Below are positions 12,701 to 27,100 of a stretch of DNA of 64,000 nucleotides, piece by piece (position 1 is the stretch's first letter; each line of letters starts with the position of its first letter). The notes beneath the pieces were generated by a model, which was not told the DNA's origin, made no database searches, and saw only the letters and a list, made by a program, of their open reading frames with translations. Position numbers and translations under genes: made by a program. This DNA is from Echinarachnius parma (lineage: Eukaryota > Echinodermata > Echinoidea > Clypeasteroida > Echinarachniidae): contig JBAMJV010004002.1 in the NCBI GenBank assembly GCA_037951105.1, forward strand, positions 62,001 to 126,000, in the 5' to 3' direction.

Positions 12701-15700
12701 ACGTTTTACCAAAGTCGTTGCAAGATTCTTGTGAATGATAAATTATATTTTCATAGAAAAATATCAGTGTTTTATACGCAGTGCGGAGAACGAGAAATGA
12801 TGTAAGATTTGATCCCCGATCAATCACATGAAGTAGCCGAATTGGCATTTTAATTCTGTTCTTTTATTTCAAACATAGTGAAATTACCAGAAGTATATAA
12901 TATAACTGAACGGATTGCTAGACCGGGCTCTATATACCAGTAAAGCTTTAGGAAACCCTTACGCTGTGTTCGTTCTGAAAACCCCTTAGTTTTCAATGTA
13001 TATTCAAACTAATTTCCAAATGGTATGTGAAATAGAATTTTGTCTTGTCCCATACGTTTTATTCAAATGAAGACTTAAAGGGATCTAGTAACCTTGTTGA
13101 CATGTGCAAAAAGTCATGAATCGTTGATTCAATTGTTGTTATCTGATATGTTCACTGGGTATTGTGTACAAATTTCAAGTTAAATGGACGTTATATGGCC
13201 GAGTAATGAGCAATAATGCAAAGTGATGTTCACTAACTCATTGCACTGACTTTGTACACGGCTTCGACAATCCATTGGATAATTTAACATCTGAATACTT
13301 CAATCGTAAATATCTTTTTAACGAAAGGGAATTTTGAAAAACCGAAACCTGTCCCATGCTTTTTTCGTTAATACAAACACAACAAGATATGAGAGAACCG
13401 CTTGAATTCCAAATGGATTTTGAGGATTTGGACAATGTTACTAAGTCCCTTTAATCTCTATCTCAAACAACTCGATAATACTCAAAGTAAATTGAAGAGT
13501 AGACTTTGGGCTACTTAAAATTCATTTAATATTTATATAATCAAGTACAATGTACATCGTTCATTAAAGGTACAGTTGAGTTTTGGTATAGAGGGCGCTA
13601 CACAACAAAACAATTTGTGAGATAATGACAAAGTGAGTGTCAAATTTGAAAGGGCATACAATTTTAATGACAGGATAAACTTTATTTGATCCAAATCGGT
13701 TCAGAAGTGGCTGAAATATCCATTAACATAACCACTTGTTATTGTGGGGCCCAACAATTATTCGATAATTTTGAACCAGTCGTTAACAAAATTTAAAAAC
13801 TGCTACCTCTTTTCAAACATTTACAAAAGAGGTTTTTAAATAGTGGTTGGTTATTTCTCAATCTAATCACTATTTCAACAAAATATCACATGTATAATAT
13901 TTTATTTTAAATGGTTGAAACCAATGAGTTTTTAGAGGGCGCCCTTTTGAGTTTTAACGGCTCTTTTTTAATGATAATTTGTAATTTTGCATTCCTTTCG
14001 AGCATTATAACTATTAGTTTGCAATGTAATTGTGCAGATTGTGGTTACTAAAATTCAGTTTTACCAAAACTGTACTCTCTTTACCAAAACTGAACTATCC
14101 ATTTAAAACCCTACCCCCCCCCCCCCCCCGCCCCCTGCTAACACGTCTCTCAAACAGCGTTAGGAGTGTATTGCTAATGCATATAGTTGCCAGTATGGAA
14201 TATGTATACTGTCCAGGCATTGTCATGGTCATGTCCCTACCCAATAGTAAAAACATTTTACTGCTTTTAAAATGTTATTGCTTGTTTGATTACATTTCAG
14301 CTCATTTCACTATCATTTATTTTATCACCTTTATCCGTTATCTCTTTGTTTTCCGTTTAGGAGCGTATAGCCAAGGCCCACGGTTCACAGTGTGGTTTCT
14401 GTACACCAGGCATCGTCATGTCCATGTACGCTCTCCTGCGCAACAACCCCCAACCCACGATGGACGACATTCATACCGCTATGGAGGGCAATCTCTGTCG
14501 ATGTACAGGATATAGACCCATCCTACAAGCGTATAAAACATTCACTAAGGTTAATATTGCAAAAAAAAATCATTACATTTCATCATTTAGTTTTTTTTGT
14601 AATTTAGGTTACTCAATGTATTTTCAATTTGAATAAACTTTTATTTTATAACTTTTTGCAGCATGTGATTAATTTACACAATTATATTACAAACATGTAG
14701 TCATATACAATGTCATGTATACTTATTTATTAACAATTATACAAATTATAATATGATTAATACCAAGTGATATAGTGCAAAAAAAAATAATATGATATTG
14801 ATTTGTCTACAAACCCTATAATTATGAGGTAGTAAAGTGGATTTATTTTTAAAATATCTTAATGTGTTTCTTTACTCTAGTAAATGGGTAAAGTTGTCCT
14901 ACAAATGCTGATAATGATATATATGTGTAACAACAAAATTTAAATTGTCTTCCTTTTTTCTATATCCCTCGCGATCGGTTGATCCATATAGATACGTTGT
15001 AGGTTTGACTGTATTAAAGTGATCCTTTAACTTCATAATTTCTCAAAAGAGTAATGTCTGGGACTTCAATCATATACCAAATTCATTGTTAGATTGTTTA
15101 GAAGGATATGTGAGAATTTTAATGGAAAAGAATAACATTTACCTAGTGGAAACAAAGAAAATCAATGTCTGTATTGATCCGATCGTTCGCATGAAGCATA
15201 TTAATTCGGATATTATGGACTATTGGGTATCCAAATTCACTTACTCTTGACTACGGTCGGAAGCTTATAAGCTCTCTAATTCAATCTTAAATATACCGTA
15301 CCCATGATTATGAAGACATTTGAAATATCACAAGTTCACAACCCATATCATTCTTCTGTTATCATAATCCAAACAACAAGGTACAAGAGAAGTGGGAAAG
15401 CTCCAAGTGATTTTGGTTAAAATTGTACAAATTGAATGACTCACTTTACAGGAAGGATGTTGTGGAGGTAAGGGAGGATGTCAGAATGGCCCATGCTCTG
15501 CCCGAGATCTCAACATGGAGGTGAGTGTACACAATAGTAGAGATATACTTGCTTTGCCTTGTGGCCATGTCCGGCAAGTGCATGTAAACACAATATTCTT
15601 TTTAATTATTATGGCCCGAAACATGAAAATAATGACACTACTAATGTTTCGATTTATATAGCGCCTAATATGATTGATAATCATCTATTTAAGCGCTTTA

Positions 15701-16058
15701 CAATGGTATTATTACCCTGGTCATCGGATACACTCACAATCATTCCGCGCATGACGTGCACTCTCTGCTCCCTTGGGAGCAATGCATTATGGCGCACTTA
15801 ACTAAATCAGGTGTCTCCGAACATAAAATAACATCTGTCGATCGATGGATTGATTGATTAGTTGATGTTAATTGGCAAGGGATGGGACATTACTAAATGT
15901 TCCTCTCAGAGTGACTTGAAATGCTATTGAGTGACTTATTGTCTTCCTGAAATAGCATTTCAGGCATGCCAGTAATCATGCCTATAAGTAAATGTTTGTA
16001 CATTGTAATAATTGTAACATTTTAATGTTTGAAGACGAAATAAAAAATATATATTCAT

Positions 16059-16090
<32 letters not shown>

Positions 16091-16091
16091 A

Positions 16092-16166
<75 letters not shown>

Positions 16167-19100
16167 ATTTTTAATTTCTTTCCCCGTCTTTACTTTATTG
16201 TCCACAGGAGCCCAGTCCACTGTTTGACCCTCAACAGTTCGCCCCGTATGACCCATCTCAGGACATTATCTTTCCTCCCGAGCTTCTAGTAAGACCAGTT
16301 CCAAAACATTGTCATCTTTATCATGTTTATACTCTGATAACATTTCAATAATATAATTATGTGTTAGTTGGTTCTGCATAATGAGTTGTTAGGAATGGGA
16401 TTAGGGATAAGTGTAGAACTATATATAAGTACATCGATTATCCTAGATGTCATTACTGTAATTGTTCACATATTTATATTATGTTTATAGTGACCTAAGA
16501 GAAACCAAAAACGTGGCCACTGTAGACAAGTGACCTCCGTAGTCAGGTTTCATAACATGTGTTTTCTCTGCAGAGGATCACTTTTTATAGACAGGTTGGC
16601 TGTTATAGAGGTGACTGCAATGACGGGTTTAACTGTATAACTGTATTTTGGATGGCGTCTAAAGGAGCTATGAACTACATGTATAATACGTTTTCTTGTA
16701 ATTTATGTCCAAAGTCAATGGATAGTTCAGAATATCGAAGGGAATGGGTTAAAAGATCCCTTTAAAGGGAGTGTCCGCCTTTTACAAATCGTCCGAACGG
16801 TTTCCAGTAGACGGATAAGGATGAATGTAACACCCACATCAAATTTCAGATCGAACAACCCTGTAATTTGGATTCTACGAAAAGAAAACGAATGGCCTAC
16901 AAATCATCCCTTCATCGAACTAAATATCGGCCAATAAATGTGTTCATTATATGGAAACGTGCATTGTTATTGTGAGCATGTTCTTTTGTAAGTTTGTCTT
17001 TTGTTCATCTCCGGTTAGTTGACTAGTGATTGAGAAATGATATCACAAGGGGTTTTTTACTCTGGAGAGTTTATTTTTTTAAAGATGGGCCTTGGCAAAC
17101 CGAAGAAAATAATTGCTAAAATGTTAAAAAATATACAAAACATATGTAGGTCAAATAGTTAACAAATAGTCGATGAATACAATAATACACAATAGTTGAA
17201 GGCAACGTGCATTTGGATTTCAGGGAACCTTTAAGACTAAACATCCTCATATGCTATAAAATTGCCAGTGATTTTTTGTTGATACATGATACAAACTTAT
17301 TGTGCGTGTTTTTCTTTTCTTACCAGTTATCAGCAAATGACCCTCCCAAGTCGCTGTTCTTCAGAGGAGAGAGAGTTTCGTGGTATCAACCTGTCACTTT
17401 GGACGAACTCTTGGCTCTCAAGACTAAGTATTGGATTGTTGTTGATTTTTTTTGGTCACACTTGTGGTAACTTTGCGGGGATGACCTATACACGGCTAAC
17501 TTTGCTTTCGATCATTTTCAAACACACAGAGAAGGTCATGCCTGAATTTCCTTTTCATTTTGCATCAACGTAAAACACAAAGGTGACAAATTTGATGTAG
17601 TTATTATTGTTGTTATTATCATTTTGATTGTTGTTGCTATTGTTGTAATAACTAGTATTGGCTGGCTTGCTGTGGTTGGCAAAAGCAATATCATATAAAG
17701 GTTTATTTTGTTATTGTCATTAATAAGACAATTGTCTTTTATCTTGATTTTTGTTTACAAAAGAGACGAAATAAAGGGGAAAAAACACAGACAACAGTAA
17801 TCCTGTACTAAATAGTGACATTAAATCTATTCATTGCCATGGATAATGGTTCTAAGCAATATTGTCAGGCAAGCTCCAAATGTATGGCCTGGCAGTTGCT
17901 AAAGGAGTGGTCACATTGGACACGACTCCCCACGACTAGACCCACGAATGCAGTACGCATTGGTACAAATCTATGGCGTTTTAACATTTATTCCTATTTC
18001 TTGATATCAATAATTGAATTATTGATATCAGTTTATTTCTTGATATCAAGTATTACCAATACAGAAAAGTATTTCTTCATATCAAGAATGCATTTCTTGA
18101 TATCAAGAATGCATTTCTTGATATATATATATATATCAAGAAATAGGAATAAATGTTAAAAACGACTTGCCGTTGATTTGTACCAATGCGTACTGCATTC
18201 GTGGGTCTAGTCATGGGGAGTCGTGTCCAATGTGACCACTCTTTGAGAAGCAATCAACCACATCCACCCCATTGTCAAAAGAACAAACTAAAGGACAAGA
18301 TGTTTAGACTCATTAGTACTGTGTAACAAAAGGGCATGATGTCATCCATTCAGTACTCTATTGTGTCCGGTTCTCATCTCTGCTTGTCAGATCCCTGAAC
18401 TTACATACCCTTACAGACCTTAGATGGCCGGTGTCATACTTGAGGCTCGTATCTTATATGTTTTACATGTGATCTCTCTTTTCTATTATCTGATTATACA
18501 GGTGTGCAAATGAAGTTCAAGAACCAGTTATAGTTGGGTCCGATCTCTGTAAACCAGATTCCTGAGCTTATAGAAATGGTCTTAGATAGTCAGTGTCTTA
18601 CTTTTGGCTTTTATCTTGGGGTTTTCATGTGTTTAATGCATTATTTATTATTTGCTTGTACTACTTCCCGATATTTTTGTTTCTATATGAAAGGTGTGGA
18701 GATGAAGTTTAAGAACCAGTTGTATCCGGTCCTGGTCTCTGTGAACCAGATCCATGAACTAACCAAACTTACCGAGGATGACCAAGGGGTTACCGTTGGG
18801 GCCTCTGTTAGTTTGACTTGCATGGATGAGTATTTCAAGGACCTCATCAAAAGACAGCCAGGTACTAAGCAGGACTTATTTTTGTTCTTCTTGTTTACTT
18901 GTCAAAGAAAGTCCAACTTGTATGGGCTTCAGTCAGCAATAAAATATGACCAGGCACTAAGTTGGACTCATATTTCGTTACTCTTATTTACTTGTCAAAG
19001 TAAGTCCTAAATCAGTCCAAACTTTAGAAAGTCAAAAATAATTTTGATTAATTATTAATCAAAATTATATCGGGGGCTTCAGTCAGCTTAAAGTGGCCTT

Positions 19101-19432
19101 GCAATTTAAATACAATACTTTATTATTACATTACAAAATCCTTTTGGGTTTGTACTCAACATATCAGTAATAACAGAAAATTACGAATATTTCCACATAT
19201 TCAAAAGCCTTCCGTGACGTGCTAAGCCACGCATCTCAAAATGTGCAATGGTGGGGTCATGACTAAATGACATCATTGCAGGCAGAAGTAGGCAATCTCT
19301 ACAGATAAATGTCAACTTCCACCTTCAATAATATTACAAGCTTTTCATGTAATGCAAACAATGTTCAGGCATTTTTTGTTATATTTATTTATAATTTTAA
19401 TTTGTTTTAAATTGTATTTATTTGTTTATTTA

Positions 19433-19464
<32 letters not shown>

Positions 19465-22400
19465 TTTCATTTTTGTTTGGGGGGGGGGGGGGGAGGCGTT
19501 CCTAATGGGGATTATTTTAACTACATTCTTAAGAAGAAGACACTCTTATCATATTTGGATTCTCTGTGAAAACTAAAGGTCAGTCGTTACCTTTTTATTT
19601 CGTTACCACTTAAAGAAGAATGGACCAGTGTTTCAAGGAATGTTATCATTGAAACACAACCAGGTCCTCAGCAAAATCACTTAAAAGTTTTTATTCTTCA
19701 TTGGTCATATCAATCTCATATAAATTTATTTTTCAAATCGAGGTCCAACAAATTGCAAGTAACATTTTGGGGACTTTTCAAATAGTGATAATTTCTTTGC
19801 TGTTGTGTTATAACAAAATGTAAAACAACATTTGTTGCTGCTGTAAAATAATGAGTTGTTAATTTATATTTGTGTGTGCGTTATTACAGAACATAAAACC
19901 AGAATTTTTGCTGCTATTGTCGAGATGTTGAGATGGTTTGCAGGAGTACAGATCAGGAATGTTGCGGTGAGTAATAACTTTCCAAACAAATGATCTCAAA
20001 CACAACTCTCCAACAACTTTGATGCAGATAAAAAAAGGAAGCTTCACATTGCTGTCTGATAAAAAAATATAGTTTCTTAGTAAATCAAGGTGTACCGTAC
20101 TATTTTGTTCAAAATTATCTTAGTAAATCAAGAGGTACCATACTATTTTGTTCAAAATTATTTGTTGTTATTGCTGCTGTTACTTTCTAATTTCTTAATT
20201 ATAATGTTTGTTACTTTTACGTTTATGCTGAGATTTTATGGATTAGTGTCTGTTACTTCTTAAAATGTTATATATTTGTAATTTGTTCAGACAGAATTGT
20301 AGTAAATAAAACTCGTATTACAGTTATCATAAAATATTAACAGTTATAATTCAATGATGCTTGAATGGTAGTAAATCATCTTAACCAAAACTGAACTATC
20401 CCTTTAAAATGACTTGCTATACTTATTATAATATTGTTTATTTGTCTGTGTCACTGTACAGGGAGTGGGAGGCAACATTGTGACTGGGAGTCCCATCTCT
20501 GATCTGAACCCTATATTCATGGCAACAAGAGCCAATCTCAAGCTAGTCTCCAAATCAGGAGGTAAAGTTATGGTCCAGTTTCTTTCTTAATTGATACTTA
20601 TGTTTGTAAATATAGTACATCATTTTAAAATTGTGTTTAAAATTGCACTTCAGAGTATATTCTCAACCAGTCTATCGATAAATGTATTTATTTTTGTAAA
20701 TGTATATGTATATATTTGTTTATTTAGTTAGCCTATATATTTATGTATTTATTTAGTATTATTTGTTTAAAATGTTTTTATTCATTCATTCATTAATTCG
20801 TTCATTCATTCATTCATTCATTCATTCATTCATTCATTCATTCATTCATTCATTCATTCATTCATTTATTTGTTTATTTGTTCATTGATTGATTGATTTA
20901 TCTATTCATCTGTACATTTATTTATGTTTTTCATTGTACTCAATAAGATATAATAGGGGTTCTTTCTATCATTTTCAGGGCCTCTTGATAATTCTGGGGC
21001 TCTCGTACATAGCTATGGCAAAAAGGTTGTCATTTACTGTATATTACAATAACAAATGTTTTTGGAGGGGGTGGGGGGCTCTCATATTATACCTAAGCAG
21101 GGCTCCGCACTAACTTATTTTGGTAGTGACCTAGCTAGTCATGCTAGTAAAATGATATTCTCTCCATTTTGGGTGGCCCGACACATACTACAGTAACTGG
21201 CCCCCAAATTACAGCATTTCATTCTCCTCATTAAGATTTCACTTTATTGACCCTGTTATTACTGATGCTCGTTTTGTATGAAAATATACTTGCCTGATAA
21301 GCTTCCAAAGTAATGTATGAATTGCAAATTAATTTTTGCTGGCCTGAATTTACATTTTATTGGCTCGGATCAGCAGGCCAGCTAGAGTAAGTGTTGGGCC
21401 CTGTTGGGCCCTGCCCATAAAATTAATTTGATTTAAAATGATCCATTAACTTAATTTTTTTTTCTCCAAAAGTGATAAGTGAGAATACAATCATATAAAG
21501 CAATATCACTGTACGATTCTTCTGAATAATCTGTGATAGTTTCTTAGAATAAGGACACTATTTACCTAGAGGAAAGGTGAGATAGTTGCCGGATGTTATC
21601 ACCTACTGCCGATTGATTCTGATTGACATTCGTAAAGTCGAAAAGCGTCCCTAGAATGCTTTTTGTGCTATCATAAATATCTCCATAATTATGAGAGACA
21701 ATTGAAAAATCTAAACCCATTTCATTTTTCTGTTACCATCAACAATCAAAATGTAGAAAGCAAATCTGAAAGCTCCAAGTGATTTGGGTTGAATTTGACA
21801 AGCAAAGATGGAAAAAATGTTACAGTTACCCAAAAATCAGACCTCTTTTGGAATTTTAATGATTCTTATGTTCTTAGGTGCTTGAAGTAGTTATTACCTC
21901 CGCCCAACGTGCAGCTATGCACACCACAGCAAGCCCCTTCGCTGGTCGGAACTCTGGCATAGTAATTGCCAGCTGGAGGCTTGTTCCGTGGATTGAATTT
22001 GCTGGAAATGTTTAGAATCGCCGTGAGAAATGTTATAAAAAAGGCAGTATGAAATGAGAGCATGCTTATACAAGATAAGCTTGGGCTATTTATTACGGAA
22101 ATATGTCGCTTTGGTGTCCCATTTCCCCCCCAAAAATGTGATTGTTTAAAAAATTAATTTTCTTGTAGGCTGTCTGTTCATTTGCGATCTCTTTGGGCTT
22201 TATATGGCTTGATCCGATCGTTGGCGGAGGTATGCACTCCGTGAGTGCACTCTGTCTCGTTTAAACTAGTGTTTCGTTATTCCGTTTATTTCACTAAACG
22301 TTTTAAAACGTTTAAAAAGTAGGGGGGGAAATCGGGGGGGGGGGGAAATGTGAATTATTATTATTATTATTTGTTTGCATCCCTATATTAATGGTCGGGA

Positions 22401-24089
22401 TTGTGATACTGTGACGCTTTGCTTAGAATCGTCCCAAAGTCAACGGACCACTTAATATTAATCATTTCATTGTTTGTAAATGTGTTTGTATATGTACCAG
22501 GTGAGAGGTATGTGGTGATGGATAACAAGTTCTTCACGGGGTACAGGCGGAACATTATCCAGGCGGATGAAATTCTCCAGTCAATTACACTCCCATTCAC
22601 ACAGCAGGTACGTTGGCATTGTTCCTCCTTTTCTTTTGTTGTCATTGTATTACAGTGTATCGTGTATTAAGCCAAGTGCCCACTTACCGATCTGGGCCTT
22701 GCGATCTAGAGCGATCTTGCCCGAATAGGAGCGATCCCCTGAGATCTGTGGGTAAGTCGCAAAGTGGGCACCAGTGGCCGCACCAGATCGCTGTAACCCG
22801 CGTCCGCAAGGGTGGTGTCGGTTGCGGTCGCCGGGGTTTTGACATGTTCAAAAATCTGGCGACCAGGTCGGTCTCGATCGCATTCGCGGCGATCTGGTGC
22901 GATCTGGTGCGGCCATTGGTGCCCACTTTGCGACTTAACACAGATCTCAGGGGATCGCTCCTATTCGGACAAGATCGCATAGAGATAGCGACCTTGGAAT
23001 CACATCAGTTGGCAGTGAGTCATCCTGATTCCATTGTGCACGAGATGTATTCAATTTGGCCTCCTTGGGGTCATAGCTTGGCCCCTATTTCCACCCATTG
23101 TCAAGGAATACAATAACGAGGAATTCACGCATGTTTGATTCTGAATTTGTTGACGAGTCATGGCTAGCCGTTTTGAATATTTATTTCCTTGTCTTGATAT
23201 CAAGCGTTACCATTGCTTAAAAGCAAATCATTTATTGATATCAACAATTAATTTCTTGATATCAAGAAGAGAATTCTTGATTCTTGCAGGACACCTTTGT
23301 AGAGCAGTTTCGCATAACTGAACATTGAATTCTTGATATCAAGAAACCACTTTCTGTTGCTAACCAATGGCAATTCCTGATTTCAAAAATTCAACTCCTG
23401 GCATCAAGAAATCGAATTCTTGATATCAAGAAATCGAACTCTGGATATCAAGAAATCGAACTCTGGATATCATTAATTTATTTCCTGACATTAAGAATTT
23501 AATTATTGATATTTTAATAAAGAATTCCTGATGCCAAGGATTGAATTCCTGATATCAGGAAATATGAACAATTGCCCAAATGGCTTTTTTGTGCGATCCC
23601 GCCCGACATGCGACATTTTTTGAACATGTCCAAAACCTTGCGACCGCAACCGACACCACCCTTGCGGACGCGAGTTACGGCGATCTGGTGCGGCCATTGG
23701 TGCCCACTTTGCGACTTAACAACAGATCTCAGGGGATCGCTCCTATTCGGGCAAGATCGCTAGGCGCAGATCGCAAGGTGGGCACTGGGTTTATTAAAAA
23801 AACTCGCAAAGCGTATTCTGATGTCAAGACAAGCAAGAGCGAACAATACCTGGCTCTAATTTTCAACGAAGCGCGCATGCGTGGAAATGGGGACAATAGG
23901 AAGTCGCCGTGAGATCGCATAGTGGGCACCGAAAAGATCGCGTACGCAATGAGATCGGGCTGACTCGCGGCGAACTGGTGCGATTCACACCGAACTGGGA
24001 TCGCTAGCAACTCGGGCTAGATCGCAAGCGAAGATCGCCTAATGGGCATTGGGCTTTAGACCCCACCACTGCTATACTGTATACATAAC

Positions 24090-24130
<41 letters not shown>

Positions 24131-27100
24131 CCCTAACCCGAATTTGGTGGCTATAGGTCAGATTAGTGGCTATAGGTCAGATTTAGTGGCTATCATGGCT
24201 ATAGGCCAGATTTAGTGGCTATAAGTTAGATTTATTGGCTACATAAGTGTATACAGTAATAACAGTATAGTAGTGGTGGGGCCTAATACACGATATTGCC
24301 GTATATTTTTTTGTTCTGTTTTGTTTATTTTAATGGATCGGTTTAATGCTATCCTACAATATGTGTATGTTTACAGAGGCATGACAAAGACACAAAACTA
24401 CAGGGAAAATTCTTCTAAAAATAAGAAATATATAATAGGGTTCCCCAATCCTTCATTCATGTGCGCCCCCATCCCTTATCAGTCCGACCAAGCTGCGCCA
24501 TATAAGTAATTCACTTTTCGCCTACAATCATTTTATTTGTTGTCTTCATTTTATTTGAGTTTAGTTAACTCAAACCTCATGTTTTGCCCATGCACTTAAC
24601 ATTGTTTGCACAATGAGTGTTTTCTTTAGTATTTTTACTTTTTACTGGAATTATATTTACTCTATGCTCAAGTTTTTCCCCCTCCTCTCTCTCCCCCTCT
24701 TTCTCTCTCTATGAATTCTTATTATAAGCTCTGTTTTCTCCCTCTTATTAAAAGCACGTTTTTTCCCCTCTTAAAAGGCATGTTTTCACTCTCTCTCTCT
24801 CTTTAAAGAATGAGTTCTTCCACGCCTACAAGCAGTCTCCTCGCCGGGAGGATGATATCGCTATTGTCAACGCCGGCATGCGGGTGATACTGGAAGAGAA
24901 GGACAGTATTATCCAGGAGATATCACTTGCCTATGGTGGCATGGCGCCAACGACTATACTGGCTCTCAAAACCATGGACAAGTTGATTGGAAAGTAAGTA
25001 TACAATTGATATCAGTTGCATCCTCTCTATTGTAGTCACCCAATTACCTCTAGCCTACCAAAAGTCGTAAACTCTATCTCTATTTAATTTGTGTGTGTTA
25101 TACCTCTTTGTTTCATTCGGATACGTTTTGCCTTTTTTTTGCTTTGTTTTATGTTTTCTCTCTATGTTTTTTTCTTCTAACAGACAATGGGATGAGAGCA
25201 TGTTAAAGACGGCCCTTGGTATAGACTTAACCCCTGGGGTGATGGTGGCCTTTCATAAGTTTTTCACTCTTTTTTTTCTCCATAATTTGTTTGTGTTACC
25301 TCTCGAGTTTTTAGTATGGTTCTTTCTCGTTCTTTTGTATCACAGAAAATGGGATGAGAGCATGTTAGAGACGGCCCTCTGCACCCTTGGTGAGGACTTA
25401 CCCCTGTCGGCCGGTGCTCCTGGGGGAATGGAGGCCTATCGCAAGTCACTCACACTCAGCTTCTTCTTCAAGTTTTATCTCGCCGTTGCCAATCACCTTT
25501 CATCTTCACAGGTAATACAGTTGTAAAAGTTCAAGATCAAGAGTTACCTTGTTTGATTGTTGTTTTGTGTGACTGCATTTTTGCTTTATCATCGCAACAT
25601 CGCAACACCAACTTCCATTGCTAAAAAAACACGCGCAATTTCTCGGTCGTTCGCATGGCAGATCCAAATTCGAATACTATCAGCGATCGCCGTATCCTAA
25701 TTCCTACAAGGTGAACTCTCGCTGTGATTTGCGGCATCCGCGCCCACCCGTGAGAAACAAGCAAAATCGGCGACTATTGTTTGCGTGATATGTATACAGT
25801 TTTAGTACACAACGCAAACACCTAACCACAAATTAATTCCAATAATGTCAACTTTGGGACTTAATTTCTACAGAAAAGAGGACAAATTTAAACCATTTGG
25901 TTAAGCTTCAAACAAATTTGTTCATATTCATGTTTGTAAAGGTAAAGTTTGCTGCTAATACTCTGTTTATTTCAAGTGTAAATTTGTGCATTTTTTTTTT
26001 TTTTACTTTTGTGTGCCTTCGATTTCAGCTGTGCTCAGGTATGCTAAACGGTGTATGAGTGGTTACTCATTTGACTCGTGTAAAAATGTTATAATTATTA
26101 GTACATGCATGTAAAGGAGAAGATCAGATTTTAGAGTTTGGGACTAATTGTTTTCTTGTGAATTTTCTTTCGACAGAAATACAGCAATGGTCTTTCTATT
26201 CCACCCAGCCATAAGTCAGCAATAACCGTCCATGAGAATGCACCAATCAATGCCACTCAGTTTTACCAGGTAAAGTAATTATTATTGATAATAACCCAAG
26301 ATCACTTTAAAAGGACTTTAAAGTGACATTCCCCGTGTTCACACACAAAATGTTCAGCCCTTCAGCCCCGTGTTCACACACAAAAAATTTCAGCCCTTAA
26401 TCATCTCTATAGAATCATCTCTAGCGATACGACGTATCGTTAGAGATGATTAAATCAAACCTGGTCGTTGTTCAGACACACACAGAGCATATCGGACACC
26501 AGCTGGTTCACAGCTGGCGGCGAACCCCCCCAAACATCGTATGACTGCGCAGTTTGCTACTGCGCAGTGTGTTCTCCTTTTTTTTCTGCCTGCCGTCACC
26601 TGTGCGCGCGAACGTTCGCTTTAAGCCACGCCCAGTTAGTTAGGGTCCCGATTTAATCATCACTAAAGCGAGCTTCGGTTGTTCACACACAAATTCGCCC
26701 TGATTCAGTATAGTCAGCTCTCGTACGAAACGGTGATAAAACCAGCGTTTCGCTAGTCATCTCTAACGATACGTCGTTTCGTTAGTAAGCGTTCAGACAC
26801 ACGAATTTTTAATGGGAAGCTGATTCTATAGTCAGCTGCTGATTCTTTAGTCATGATTAAGGGCTGAAAATGTTGTGTGTGAACACGGGGCAGCATGACT
26901 AAAGAATCAGCAGCTGACTATAGAATCAGCTTCCCATTAAAAATTCGTGTGTCTGAACGCTTACTAACGAAACGACGTATCGCTAGAGATGACTAGCGAT
27001 ACGCTGGTTTTATCCCCGTTTCGTACGAGAGCTGACTATAGAATCACGCCGAATTTGTGTGTGAACAAGGATTTCTCGCTTAATCATGTTTAGCGATACG

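Noticed and set aside
17428-17495. Extension of exon 8 (KYWIVV) or TTGTGGTAAC as the missing FAD-loop exon
   Set aside because: The extension runs to a stop without VVGNTE, and the second piece has no donor and wrong phase; similarity is too short.
17655-17700. LAVVGKSN-encoding stretch as a candidate FAD-loop exon
   Set aside because: Contains an in-frame stop before any donor and its length does not fit the required 3n+2.
22613-23912. Several 60-167 codon frames on both strands
   Set aside because: Mirror-image translations of the fold-back arms, not proteins.
24088-24139. True chromosome end or fusion point
   Set aside because: The array is short, enclosed by TIRs, and the XDH-like gene continues across it.
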